From assembly GCF_010882175.1 (NCBI RefSeq), contig NZ_WKLH01000001.1, forward strand, positions 1,634,021 to 1,698,020: DNA of 64,000 bases. Direction: 5' to 3'. The notes below the pieces were generated by a model. It had not been told where the DNA came from. It ran no database searches and saw only the letters and a list, made by a program, of their open reading frames with translations. This stretch comes from Mangrovibacterium lignilyticum. Its GTDB lineage: Bacteria; Bacteroidota; Bacteroidia; Bacteroidales; Prolixibacteraceae. Of this stretch, positions 45,511-53,389 are shown in pieces. Both the position numbers and the translations under genes were made by a program. Numbering within the stretch: position 1 is the stretch's first letter; the number at the start of each line of letters is the position of its first letter.

Positions 45511-46619
45511 TGAAAATAACCCATTTTGTAATCTCAGTTGATCGCAGTCATGGAGGCACAACTGCATATTTAAAACTCTTAGCTCCGGAACTTAATAAGC
45601 AATGTGATATATCCGTTCTCTCAGGGAAATCACTTAATCCAGTCGATCTCTCTGTAGACACAACTTATCTTAACTTGGGATTAAAAAATATTACTAATTG
45701 GGGAAGTGATTTTCATCGTTTTCTGAGCAAAACAAAACCGGATTTGGTTCACATTAATGGAATTTGGACGCCGCAAAACTGGATTTTCCAGAAAATTGCT
45801 CAAAACTTGAATATAACAGTTGTTTTGTCTCCTCACGGAATGTTAGAACCCTATATATTAGAAAGAAACCCGGTTAAAAAGAAAATAGCATTAGCACTGT
45901 ACCAAAATCGAGCGATAAAAAAAGCTGATTTTTTACACGTAACGGCTGAGTCAGAACTACAACAAATCCGAATTTTAGGATATGATCAAACTGCAAAAAT
46001 AATACCTAATGGGATAGACATATCTGAAGTTCATAAAAAGCCATTTGGCATTCGAAAAAAAGAACCGTTTCAAATTCTATTTCTCTCTCGAATACACCCT
46101 AAAAAGGGCATTGAGCATCTCATTAAAGCTGCTTCACATCTTAAACAATCGAACATAGAAATAAAAATTGTGGGAGAAGGGGATCTCGGGTATACTACTT
46201 CACTAAAAAATTTAGTTACTCAACTAAAATTAGAAAATATAGTTGCATTTCCAGGCGGAGTATATGGCGATAAGAAATGGAAGTTTTACCAAGAAGCTGA
46301 TTTATTCGTCTTACCAACTTACAGCGAAAATTTTGGTATCGTAATAGCAGAAGCATTAGCAACCGGAATTCCCGTTATAACTACGAAGGGAGCACCTTGG
46401 GAAGACTTAGAACGATACAAATGCGGATGGTGGATTGATTTAAGTGAAAACAATTTGGTTAATGCCTTGGAAGACGCGTTGTCAAAAAGCCCAAAAGAAA
46501 TGAATCAAATGGGTATAAACGGGCAAAAATTAGTTTATGAAAAATATGATATCAAAGCCGTTGGAAAAGCAATGATAAAATATTATGAATCAATTAAAAA
46601 AATTACCAATGAAGACTAA
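45510..46619 (+). CDS. glycosyltransferase family 4
   Basis: This 369-residue GT-B transferase has SRIHPKKGIEHLIKAA, KIVGEGDLGY, and the canonical EX7E-type loop LPTYSENFGIVIAEALATG followed by PVITTKGAPWEDL. A PHGMLEPYILERNPVKKK segment in the N-terminal half is shared with the GT4 gene at 50627-51715. The two look like paralogues (by eye roughly 40% identical). The start overlaps the preceding stop, and its own end overlaps the acetyltransferase start by 11 bases. Confidence 0.9.
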   Translation: MKITHFVISVDRSHGGTTAYLKLLAPELNKQCDISVLSGKSLNPVDLSVDTTYLNLGLKNITNWGSDFHRFLSKTKPDLVHINGIWTPQNWIFQKIAQNLNITVVLSPHGMLEPYILERNPVKKKIALALYQNRAIKKADFLHVTAESELQQIRILGYDQTAKIIPNGIDISEVHKKPFGIRKKEPFQILFLSRIHPKKGIEHLIKAASHLKQSNIEIKIVGEGDLGYTTSLKNLVTQLKLENIVAFPGGVYGDKKWKFYQEADLFVLPTYSENFGIVIAEALATGIPVITTKGAPWEDLERYKCGWWIDLSENNLVNALEDALSKSPKEMNQMGINGQKLVYEKYDIKAVGKAMIKYYESIKKITNED

Positions 46620-47169
46620 TCTTCAAGCCTTCGATCCAAGCACATTCAATAAAGAAGCTGGAACTTTAAAAAAAGGATCATGGTTTCTATTCCATGCAAT
46701 CTTCTTTCAATCGTCATGGATACCGGCGATGGGCATTAAACGGTTTCTTCTTACATTGTTTGGTGCGAAAATTGGGTCCGGGTTTATAATTAAACCCACC
46801 GTCAGGATCAAGTTCCCATGGAAGCTTGAAATTGGAGACCACGTCTGGCTCGGTGAAGGTTGTTGGATTGACAATCTGGATCATGTCAAAATTGGGAGCA
46901 ATGTATGTATTTCACAAGGTGCTCTACTCCTGACAGGTAACCATGATTATACAATCCCTTCATTTGAATACCGGAACGCACCTATTTTATTGGAAGATGG
47001 TGTATGGATAGGTGCACGTTCTGTCGTTTGCCCGGGAACTGTTTGTCGAAGTCATTCCATCTTAACCGTTGGCTCTATAGCAACAAAGGAAATGGAAGCT
47101 TTTACCATTTACCAGGGGAACCCTGCAGTTGCAGTGAGGAGGCGGACGATTAAAGATATTTTACAATAG
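46609..47169 (+). CDS. WcaF-like acetyltransferase (left-handed beta-helix)
   Basis: This 186-residue O-acetyltransferase starts at ATG 46609 (MKTNLQAFDPSTFN), overlapping the previous gene by 11 bases. An N-terminal hydrophobic ribbon (WFLFHAIFFQSSWIPAMG) is followed by hexapeptide-repeat sequence (IGDHVWLGEGCWIDN, IGSNVCISQGALLLTGNHDYT, DGVWIGARSVVCPGTV). That pattern matches the colanic acid acetyltransferase WcaF group. It would acetylate a sugar of the repeat unit with acetyl-CoA. Confidence 0.88.
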   Translation: MKTNLQAFDPSTFNKEAGTLKKGSWFLFHAIFFQSSWIPAMGIKRFLLTLFGAKIGSGFIIKPTVRIKFPWKLEIGDHVWLGEGCWIDNLDHVKIGSNVCISQGALLLTGNHDYTIPSFEYRNAPILLEDGVWIGARSVVCPGTVCRSHSILTVGSIATKEMEAFTIYQGNPAVAVRRRTIKDILQ

Positions 47170-47276
47170 GTCAATATTTATGTTATCATATATGACTCAT
47201 TGTTCACTTTAACTTATTGCAAATACCTTGAGCCAACATTGAGACTCAATTCTCGCATACTCCCGGCAAATACTTT

Positions 47277-48203
47277 ATGCTAAATAGGATTTTAAACATA
47301 TTACTTTACATCACAATAGTAACAATAAGTCTAGAGTTGCTCTTGCGTTTTAAATACGGATTCTGTGATGCACCGTTAGTGGAGGCTAGCTCAAATTACG
47401 AATACATCTTTCAGGCCAATCAAGATCTACTCCGCTTTGGTAATCATATCTACTATAATTCGGATAATATGCGCTCTGATGAAATTGACCCTGCATCCTT
47501 AAAGATTTTAGGATTAGGCGATTCTGTTTTGAATGGAGGAGTACAAACCGACCAAGACTCTTTGTCAACCTCCATTTTGAGCAGAATTCTTTCAGAAGAA
47601 TTTAGTAAAAAGGTTCAGATTCTAAATATTTCTGCCGGCTCTTGGGGACCAGACAACTGCGGAGCGTATTTACAAGAGAGGGGACTATTTGATGCTCAAA
47701 TTATGCTTCTAATCGTCAGTTCACACGACGCTCATGACAATATGGATTTTTTACCTGTAGTCGGAACAAATCCTTCCTACCCAGATAACCAGTATTTTTC
47801 AGCTATCTATGAAGCATGGGACCGATACATTTGGCCTCAATATATCAAACCCAAACTATTTAAAGACAGTCTCCCTAGAAGCCAGGCCGAATTAGAAATC
47901 CGAAAATCCGGGAAAACGTTTAATCCTGGATTCAACAAACTCAATCAATTGGCAACACAACACCACATACCTATACTAATCTATCTCCATCCCGAACAGT
48001 CTGAAGTTAAACAGGGAGCCTACAACGATCAAGGAAAGGAAATTATCGAATATGCGAGAATTCATGATATTCCATTAATTCAGGAACTACATTGCGGAAT
48101 TGACAGTAGTTGGTACCGCGATAATATTCATCTCAATAATAAAGGTCAAAGAAAAATGTCCGAGATTCTTCATTCTATTCTGACAAACTACATATCAGAC
48201 TAA
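47277..48203 (+). CDS. membrane-anchored SGNH/GDSL-like protein
   Basis: This 308-residue protein has one N-terminal hydrophobic segment (about residues 3-20), which places the rest in the periplasm. SGNH hydrolase blocks are GLGDSVLNG (block I, near residue 80), NISAGSWGPDN, a weak block III, and DNIHLNNKG near the C-terminus supplying the Asp-His pair. Such proteins in polysaccharide loci often add or remove acyl groups, which suits the acetyltransferase next to it. The substrate is unknown. Confidence 0.75.
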   Translation: MLNRILNILLYITIVTISLELLLRFKYGFCDAPLVEASSNYEYIFQANQDLLRFGNHIYYNSDNMRSDEIDPASLKILGLGDSVLNGGVQTDQDSLSTSILSRILSEEFSKKVQILNISAGSWGPDNCGAYLQERGLFDAQIMLLIVSSHDAHDNMDFLPVVGTNPSYPDNQYFSAIYEAWDRYIWPQYIKPKLFKDSLPRSQAELEIRKSGKTFNPGFNKLNQLATQHHIPILIYLHPEQSEVKQGAYNDQGKEIIEYARIHDIPLIQELHCGIDSSWYRDNIHLNNKGQRKMSEILHSILTNYISD

Positions 48204-48493
48204 CACTACAGGCTCCATCTCCTATCTTAAATATGCAGCACCGCTATTTTTCCAGAAAGGTTCAAAAGAAAGCCTAATCTTACATGAGAACACAATCGAT
48301 ACAAGCTAATTAAAACAGATTGTATCAAATTACCCAGACTTTTTAACAGGCTTACTATCTATTTATAATTCCTGCCGGAATTCGCTCTCATTAGCCAAGT
48401 TGCACCTAGCTCTATTTCAGATTTCACAACAGACAGAAGCAGTTGCAACCAACCTTCCTTTCCTTCAAATAAAAAACATAACGAATAACTAAA

Positions 48494-49258
48494 ATGAAAG
48501 TAACAATTATTACAGTTGTTTATAACAACCGAGAAAACATTTCAGAATGTATTGAATCAGTATTGAATCAAAGCTACCCCAATATCGAACACATCGTTAT
48601 CGATGGAAATTCAAAGGACGGTACTCAAGAAGTTATCAGTCGTTATCACCAACACCTTGGAAAATACATCTCCGAAAAAGACAAGGGCTTATATGATGCA
48701 CTCAACAAGGGACTAAAAATGGCAACTGGTGACATTGTTGGCATTTTGCATTCAGATGACCTATTCTACGAAAAGGAAACAGTTCAAAAGGTTGTAAATG
48801 AATTCAAAAAGACGGAAACTGACTTACTTTATGCAAACGGAGTTTACGTTCCGAAAACCAGCCTCACCAGCGTTAAGCGAGTTTACAGATCGTCACCTTT
48901 AAGAAAATACTATATTAAATTTGGATGGATTCCTTTGCATACAACAATCTATATCAAACGAGACCTCATTGAAAAATATGGGCTTTATGATGCAAAATAC
49001 TCCATTGCAAGCGACTACGACATAAGTCTTCGTTGGTTTAAATCCCCAGAGATAAAAAAACACTTTTTCAACGAATGGGTCGTTAAAATGCGTCTTGGAG
49101 GTAAGAGTACTTCGGCCAATATGCAAAAAAGAAAATCGCTCGAAGATTTGGAAATCATTAAACGCCATGGACTATTTGGTCTTTTCACATTAGGATGCAA
49201 AATCGCTCGAAAAATCCCTCAATATCTAATGCCAAGAATTACAGGCATGCAGCTGTAG
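48494..49258 (+). CDS. glycosyltransferase family 2
   Basis: This 254-residue GT-A transferase starts VTIITVVYNNRENISEC. Motifs are IEHIVIDGNSKDGTQEVI, SEKDKGLYDALNKGLKMATGD and ILHSDDLF (DxD-type site), then PLHTTIYIKRDL. The GLYDALNKG motif is shared with WfgS/WcaA-type transferases of O-antigen and colanic acid loci. It is isolated between spacers of 290 and 241 bases, so it may have its own promoter. Donor and acceptor are unknown. Confidence 0.88.
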   Translation: MKVTIITVVYNNRENISECIESVLNQSYPNIEHIVIDGNSKDGTQEVISRYHQHLGKYISEKDKGLYDALNKGLKMATGDIVGILHSDDLFYEKETVQKVVNEFKKTETDLLYANGVYVPKTSLTSVKRVYRSSPLRKYYIKFGWIPLHTTIYIKRDLIEKYGLYDAKYSIASDYDISLRWFKSPEIKKHFFNEWVVKMRLGGKSTSANMQKRKSLEDLEIIKRHGLFGLFTLGCKIARKIPQYLMPRITGMQL

Positions 49259-49499
49259 AAACGTTAAAGCCCAAATCTCCATGACGTCTTGTACAACTCC
49301 CGGCTAACAGGTGCTCTTAGACTTTTAGCACAAATCAGAAAGCCGTAGTTTTAAGAAATCCTGCCTTTCCCAATTGCAGAAAGCAAAAACCACTGCACGT
49401 CCAAAAGGAAAAACCTAAGTAGTAAGCGAACTCGCCTGTAGGGCGAAACTAACCAAGACCCTTTTTATTATCAATATTTAACTACAACACCCCGACAAA

Positions 49500-50405
49500 A
49501 TGAGCCTGGAATTAACATCCAACACTAGTGACATGGCAAAAAGCAATAAATTGTTCATGAAATATGCTATGAAGGAAACTATGCACCAAGTTCTTGGTGA
49601 TAAGCTTTTCTATCAACTTTCGTTCCTTATCCACCACCGGAGGATTGCGAATTTAAAACATCCACGATCATTCAGTGATAAAACAGTTTGGCTATCATTG
49701 TATGACAGGAACCCGGAATACAACAAATATGTTGACAAATACGATGTTCGCGAACATATCACGGAAACAATTGGTGAAAAATACCTGAATGATTGCTACG
49801 GCATATACAATAGCGTAGATGAAATCAACTTTGATGAACTCCCCGACTCATTTGTATTGAAACCAACGCACGCATCCGGATGGGTTATCGCATGTCCAAA
49901 CAAAGCCAAGCTTGACATTGAAGATGCAAAAATGAAGCTTTCAAGATGGATGAAACTAAATTACTATAACATAACAGGAGAATGGGTTTACAAAAACCTA
50001 CAGCCACGGATTATTTGTGAACGGTTTTTGAAAAATGAGGAGGAATCGGGACTAACAGATTACAAGTTCTATTGTTTTCACGGAGAGCCTCGTTTCATCC
50101 AAGTTGATAGAGACCGGTTTGCGAACCACAACCGAACCTACTTCACCCCCAACTGGGAAAAGATCAATTTTGAACTGGGTGGTTGTCCGACAAGCACAAA
50201 TGAGATTAATGCACCAGAAAATTTTAAGGACATGATGAAAATAGCCCGTACTTTATCGGAAGGCTTCAAATTCATCCGTGTTGACCTATATGAGGTTGAA
50301 AAAAAGATTGTATTTGGAGAGCTAACACTATACAATGGAAATGGATTGTTAAAATTCAACCCGGAAAAATTTGACCTGCTAATTGGAGACTTCATAAAGA
50401 TCTGA
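49500..50405 (+). CDS. TupA-like ATP-grasp protein
   Basis: This 301-residue protein resembles the TupA-like ATP-grasp family found in polysaccharide loci. Characteristic pieces are HPRSFSDKTVWLSLYDRN, YVDKYDVREHI, FVLKPTHASGWVI (nucleotide-binding Lys), ICERFLKNEEESG, YKFYCFHGEP, and the metal-binding C-terminal FGELTLYNGNGLLKF. ATP-grasp members join a carboxylate to an amine, so this one could attach an amino acid or similar group to a uronic acid, as TupA does in teichuronopeptide. That reaction is inference. No signal peptide is seen, so it is cytoplasmic. Confidence 0.82.
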   Translation: MSLELTSNTSDMAKSNKLFMKYAMKETMHQVLGDKLFYQLSFLIHHRRIANLKHPRSFSDKTVWLSLYDRNPEYNKYVDKYDVREHITETIGEKYLNDCYGIYNSVDEINFDELPDSFVLKPTHASGWVIACPNKAKLDIEDAKMKLSRWMKLNYYNITGEWVYKNLQPRIICERFLKNEEESGLTDYKFYCFHGEPRFIQVDRDRFANHNRTYFTPNWEKINFELGGCPTSTNEINAPENFKDMMKIARTLSEGFKFIRVDLYEVEKKIVFGELTLYNGNGLLKFNPEKFDLLIGDFIKI

Positions 50406-50626
50406 ATGCAACAATCTTTAACCAGAGACCTTGCCTTTTTGCAAACTTTATCGTTTTGTACTCTTGATAAATCTTACAACATACTAAAAAATTAAGTTTA
50501 ATTTAACAGTAAATCGATTCATAAACTAATATAGTCGACGTAAATTGTAAAGAACAATCGATCATAAACATTCTAAAGCAACCTTTAAACATAAATGAAG
50601 CTCCAGGATATTTTAAAAAAGGCTAA

Positions 50627-51715
50627 ATGAGAGTACTACATATCATCGCAACATTAGACCAATCAGGAGGTGGTCCTTCACTAAGTGTACCAAGTACATG
50701 CATTCAACTAGCAAAATTGGGCGTTAGTGTCGAAATCATCTGCAGACCGAGTAAAAGTCCGGTTACAGTTCCTGAGGTCGAAAATTTAAAGGTGCGTTTT
50801 CTAAATATTACAAGACTAATCCATCTAGCCAAGAAGCTCAAAAAAGAGGATGTTGATCTTATTCACCTTCAGCAAATATGGGATCCCTACATCCATATAA
50901 TGGCCTATGCTGCCAGAATAAAACAAATACCTTATTTGATCACTCCCCGAGGCATGCTAGAGCCATGGATACTTAATCGTCACCCCTTAAAGAAAAAGCT
51001 TGCTATGCTGTTGTACCAAGATGAGGATATCAAGCAGTCTATTGCGATCCATACGACTTGCCAAAAAGAAAAAGAAAATATCCAGGCAATCGGTTATCAG
51101 AACAGGACGATTGTAATACCGAATGGGCTGGACATGGAAAAAGTAACACAAACAAAAGAATTCTACGGGACCAAAAAGCTTATTTTCTTATCCCGGATAC
51201 ATGAAAAGAAAGGCATCGAAATTCTATTGTCTGCCTGGGATGAATTGGATCATCAAGGCTGGACACTTGAAATTGCAGGTGAGGGGGATCCAAACTATGT
51301 TGAATATCTGAAACGAAAAATTGAGCAAAAGCCTACTAAAAATGCATTTTTAGTAGGCCCTAAATACGGAAAAGAGAAGTGGAAATTCTTAACCAGTGGA
51401 GACGTCTTTGTACTTCCAACTCACAGCGAAAACTTCGGAAATGTTGTTATTGAATCGCTTTCTGTAGGGGTTCCCGTTATTACAACAACTGGTACTCCTT
51501 GGGAGGAATTACGAACTCACGACTGCGGGTGGTGGATCGAACTTGAGACCGCAAAGCTAAAATCAGCTATTGAAGAGGCTATTAATACCGATAATGACAA
51601 ACTGAAGCAGATGGGACGCAACGGTCTCGAATTAGTCCATCAAAAATACAATATCGAATCTATTGGTAAAAGAATCCAAATCATGTACACCGAATTGCTG
51701 TCTCCCAAAAATTAA
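50627..51715 (+). CDS. glycosyltransferase family 4
   Basis: This 362-residue GT-B transferase starts MRVLHIIATLDQSGGGPS. Core motifs are TPRGMLEPWILNRHPLKKK, IPNGLDMEKV, LSRIHEKKGIEILL, IAGEGDPNY, and the donor loop LPTHSENFGNVVIESLSVG followed by PVITTTGTPWEEL. It is a paralogue of the GT4 at 45510-46619. It is the last intact gene of the locus before the nested insertion sequences. Confidence 0.9.
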   Translation: MRVLHIIATLDQSGGGPSLSVPSTCIQLAKLGVSVEIICRPSKSPVTVPEVENLKVRFLNITRLIHLAKKLKKEDVDLIHLQQIWDPYIHIMAYAARIKQIPYLITPRGMLEPWILNRHPLKKKLAMLLYQDEDIKQSIAIHTTCQKEKENIQAIGYQNRTIVIPNGLDMEKVTQTKEFYGTKKLIFLSRIHEKKGIEILLSAWDELDHQGWTLEIAGEGDPNYVEYLKRKIEQKPTKNAFLVGPKYGKEKWKFLTSGDVFVLPTHSENFGNVVIESLSVGVPVITTTGTPWEELRTHDCGWWIELETAKLKSAIEEAINTDNDKLKQMGRNGLELVHQKYNIESIGKRIQIMYTELLSPKN

Positions 51716-51724
51716 ATTGGTTGA

Positions 51725-51906
51725 ATACGCGCCAAAAATCAGTGGGGATAGCTAAGAACTATACTGCTGTTCTTTGATTATTGCTCAGTTGCTAAAATTC
51801 ATTGATTGTTTTGTATCCCTGTGCTGAGTGTCTTCTCGTCTTGTTGTACCACATTTCGATCCAACCGAACAAGTTCAATTTTGCGTGTTCTTGGTCGAAG
51901 AAACTT
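51725..51906 (-). mobile_element. IS3-family remnant, 3' part of orfB (older element)
   Basis: Read on the minus strand, this matches the end of the IS orfB seen at about 39490-39650. It encodes FDQEHAKLNLFGWIEMWYNK, then RRHSAQGYKTINEF, with stops in it. It stops at the left end of the decayed plus-strand copy. Its continuation resumes at 53191, on the other side of that copy, so it is one element split by a later insertion. Confidence 0.85.
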
Positions 51907-51962
51907 TGGAACTGCTACATTTGACTGGACGATAGGTTAAGTATAATTTATTTACCTACATT

Positions 51963-52247
51963 ATGAGTCCTATGAGAAAGAAGTTTGACAAAGAATTTAA
52001 GAGAAAGGCAGTCGAATTATCCTATGCAAGAGGGAACGCCAGTGAGATTGCAGATGAACTTGGGATCGACCGAGCATTACTTTATCGATGGCGCAAGGAA
52101 TTTAGTCAGTATAAAGACAATAGTTTCCCCGGTTACGGGAACCCGAAGATGTCGGATTTGGAGCGGGAAAATGCTCGTTTGCAAAAAGAGCTTCGAGAAG
52201 CCAGGATGGAACGGGATATCCTAAAAAAGGCAATCAGCATCTTCTGA
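51963..52247 (+). pseudogene. IS3-family OrfA, shortened
   Basis: 94 residues remain against 104 in the intact copy. The helix-turn-helix and the C-terminal helix are kept, and the A6G slippery run is still present. A one-base insertion just beyond it (CTTCTGACG in place of CTTCTCCG) creates an early TGA and also breaks the frameshifted fusion frame. The protein may still bind the terminal repeats. Confidence 0.85.
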
Positions 52248-52307
52248 CGTGAACGATGGGAAATCTACCAATTTATAAGTGATCACCGCAGTCGGTTTTC
52301 TATTGAG

Positions 52308-53153
52308 ATGATGTGTAAAGTATTCAAAATAAGCAAAAGCGGTTATTACCGCTGGCTTCAGAACGGAGAGTCAAACCGTTGGAATGAAAACCAAAAGTTA
52401 TTGGTGGAAATTAAACGGATCTTTCAGGATAGTGGTCAAAGCTATGGAAGCCCTCGGATGGCCGAGGAACTCCGTTCTTTAGGGTACACAGTTTCACGTC
52501 CGCGCACGGCTCGAATTATGAACGCAGCAGGGCTGCAAGCCAAGCGGAAACGAAAGTTCAAAGCGACAACCGACTCCAGACACAAATATCCGATTGCGCC
52601 CAATCGATTAAACCAGGATTTTTCGGTTTCGGCTCCGGCAAAGGTTTGGGTTTCCGATATCACCTATATCAGAACAAATAAAGGTTGGATGTACTTGACT
52701 GTCATTATTTATTTATTTATTTATTTGATCGTAAAGTGATTGGCTGGGCCATGAGCAAGGGCTTGAGCGCAGAAGAAACATGTATTCCAGCATGGAGAAT
52801 GGCCGTAAAGAATCGTCCGATTACGGATGAACTTATCTTTCACTCAGACCGTGGTGTCCAATATGCCTGCAATGCTTTTACCAATCTACTGGAACGTGAG
52901 AAGTTGGTTAGCCGAAGTATGAGCAGAAAAGGCAATTGCTGGGACAATGCTGTGGCCGAAAGCTTCTTTAAAACGATAAAAGTTGAGTTGGTTGGTCTAT
53001 CAACGGAGCTTCCTCGATCAGGAACAAGCCAAATTAACCTTGTTTCGGTGGATCGAAACCTGGTACAACAAACGAAGAAGGCATTCGGCTTTGGGATACA
53101 AAACAATAAACGAATTTGAACAACTAAATAGTAATCAAAGAATAGCAGCGTAG
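52308..53153 (+). pseudogene. IS3-family OrfB, frameshifted
   Basis: Homologous throughout to the intact orfB, but broken. At about 52706-52726 a run of TTTA units adds eight bases relative to the intact copy and destroys the VIIDLFDRK segment. Near 52985-52995 a TTGG duplication adds four bases and shifts the C-terminal frame. The catalytic-acid motifs (VSDITYIR, HSDRGVQYA, WDNAVAESFF) survive in different frames. No functional transposase can be made. Confidence 0.88.
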
Positions 53154-53190
53154 CGCTTAACTAGCCGTACAGTTTTTTGTTGCATATCCA

Positions 53191-53245
53191 CTTTGCTGAT
53201 AAACCAATTAACTTCTATCGTTTTAAAGAATCTTTTTCAGCTTTA
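53191..53245 (-). mobile_element. IS3-family remnant, upstream continuation of the older element
   Basis: On the minus strand this reads GATTCTTTAAAACGAT, then GGTTTATCAGCAAAG. It aligns with the intact orfB around 39455-39500 (CTTCTTTAAAACGATTAAAG, then GGTCTATCACCAAAG). It joins seamlessly with 51725-51906 once the nested copy and one CTT are removed. Homology fades beyond about 53245. Confidence 0.8.
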
Positions 53246-53389
53246 ATATGTGCAATATTTAAATCTGGTCTCAAAACCAATTGATAAGATCCCTTTAAAA
53301 TATATTAGACTCAGCCTTAGTTAGTGTCATTATTTCAAACTGTCAGGTGAAAATCTAAAATTGTTACCTCCATTTTTCCTGTAGTTACT

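Larger units (their letters stand above)
51907..53190 (+). mobile_element. IS3-family insertion sequence, decayed copy nested in an older one
   Basis: An element of about 1.28 kb very similar to 38405-39677, with the left end TGGAACTGCTACA at 51907 and the right end closing TATCCA at 53190. A CTT triplet flanks both sides (51904-51906 and 53191-53193), fitting a 3-bp target duplication. Both reading frames are damaged (see orfA and orfB entries), so it is not autonomous, although its ends look usable. Confidence 0.92.
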
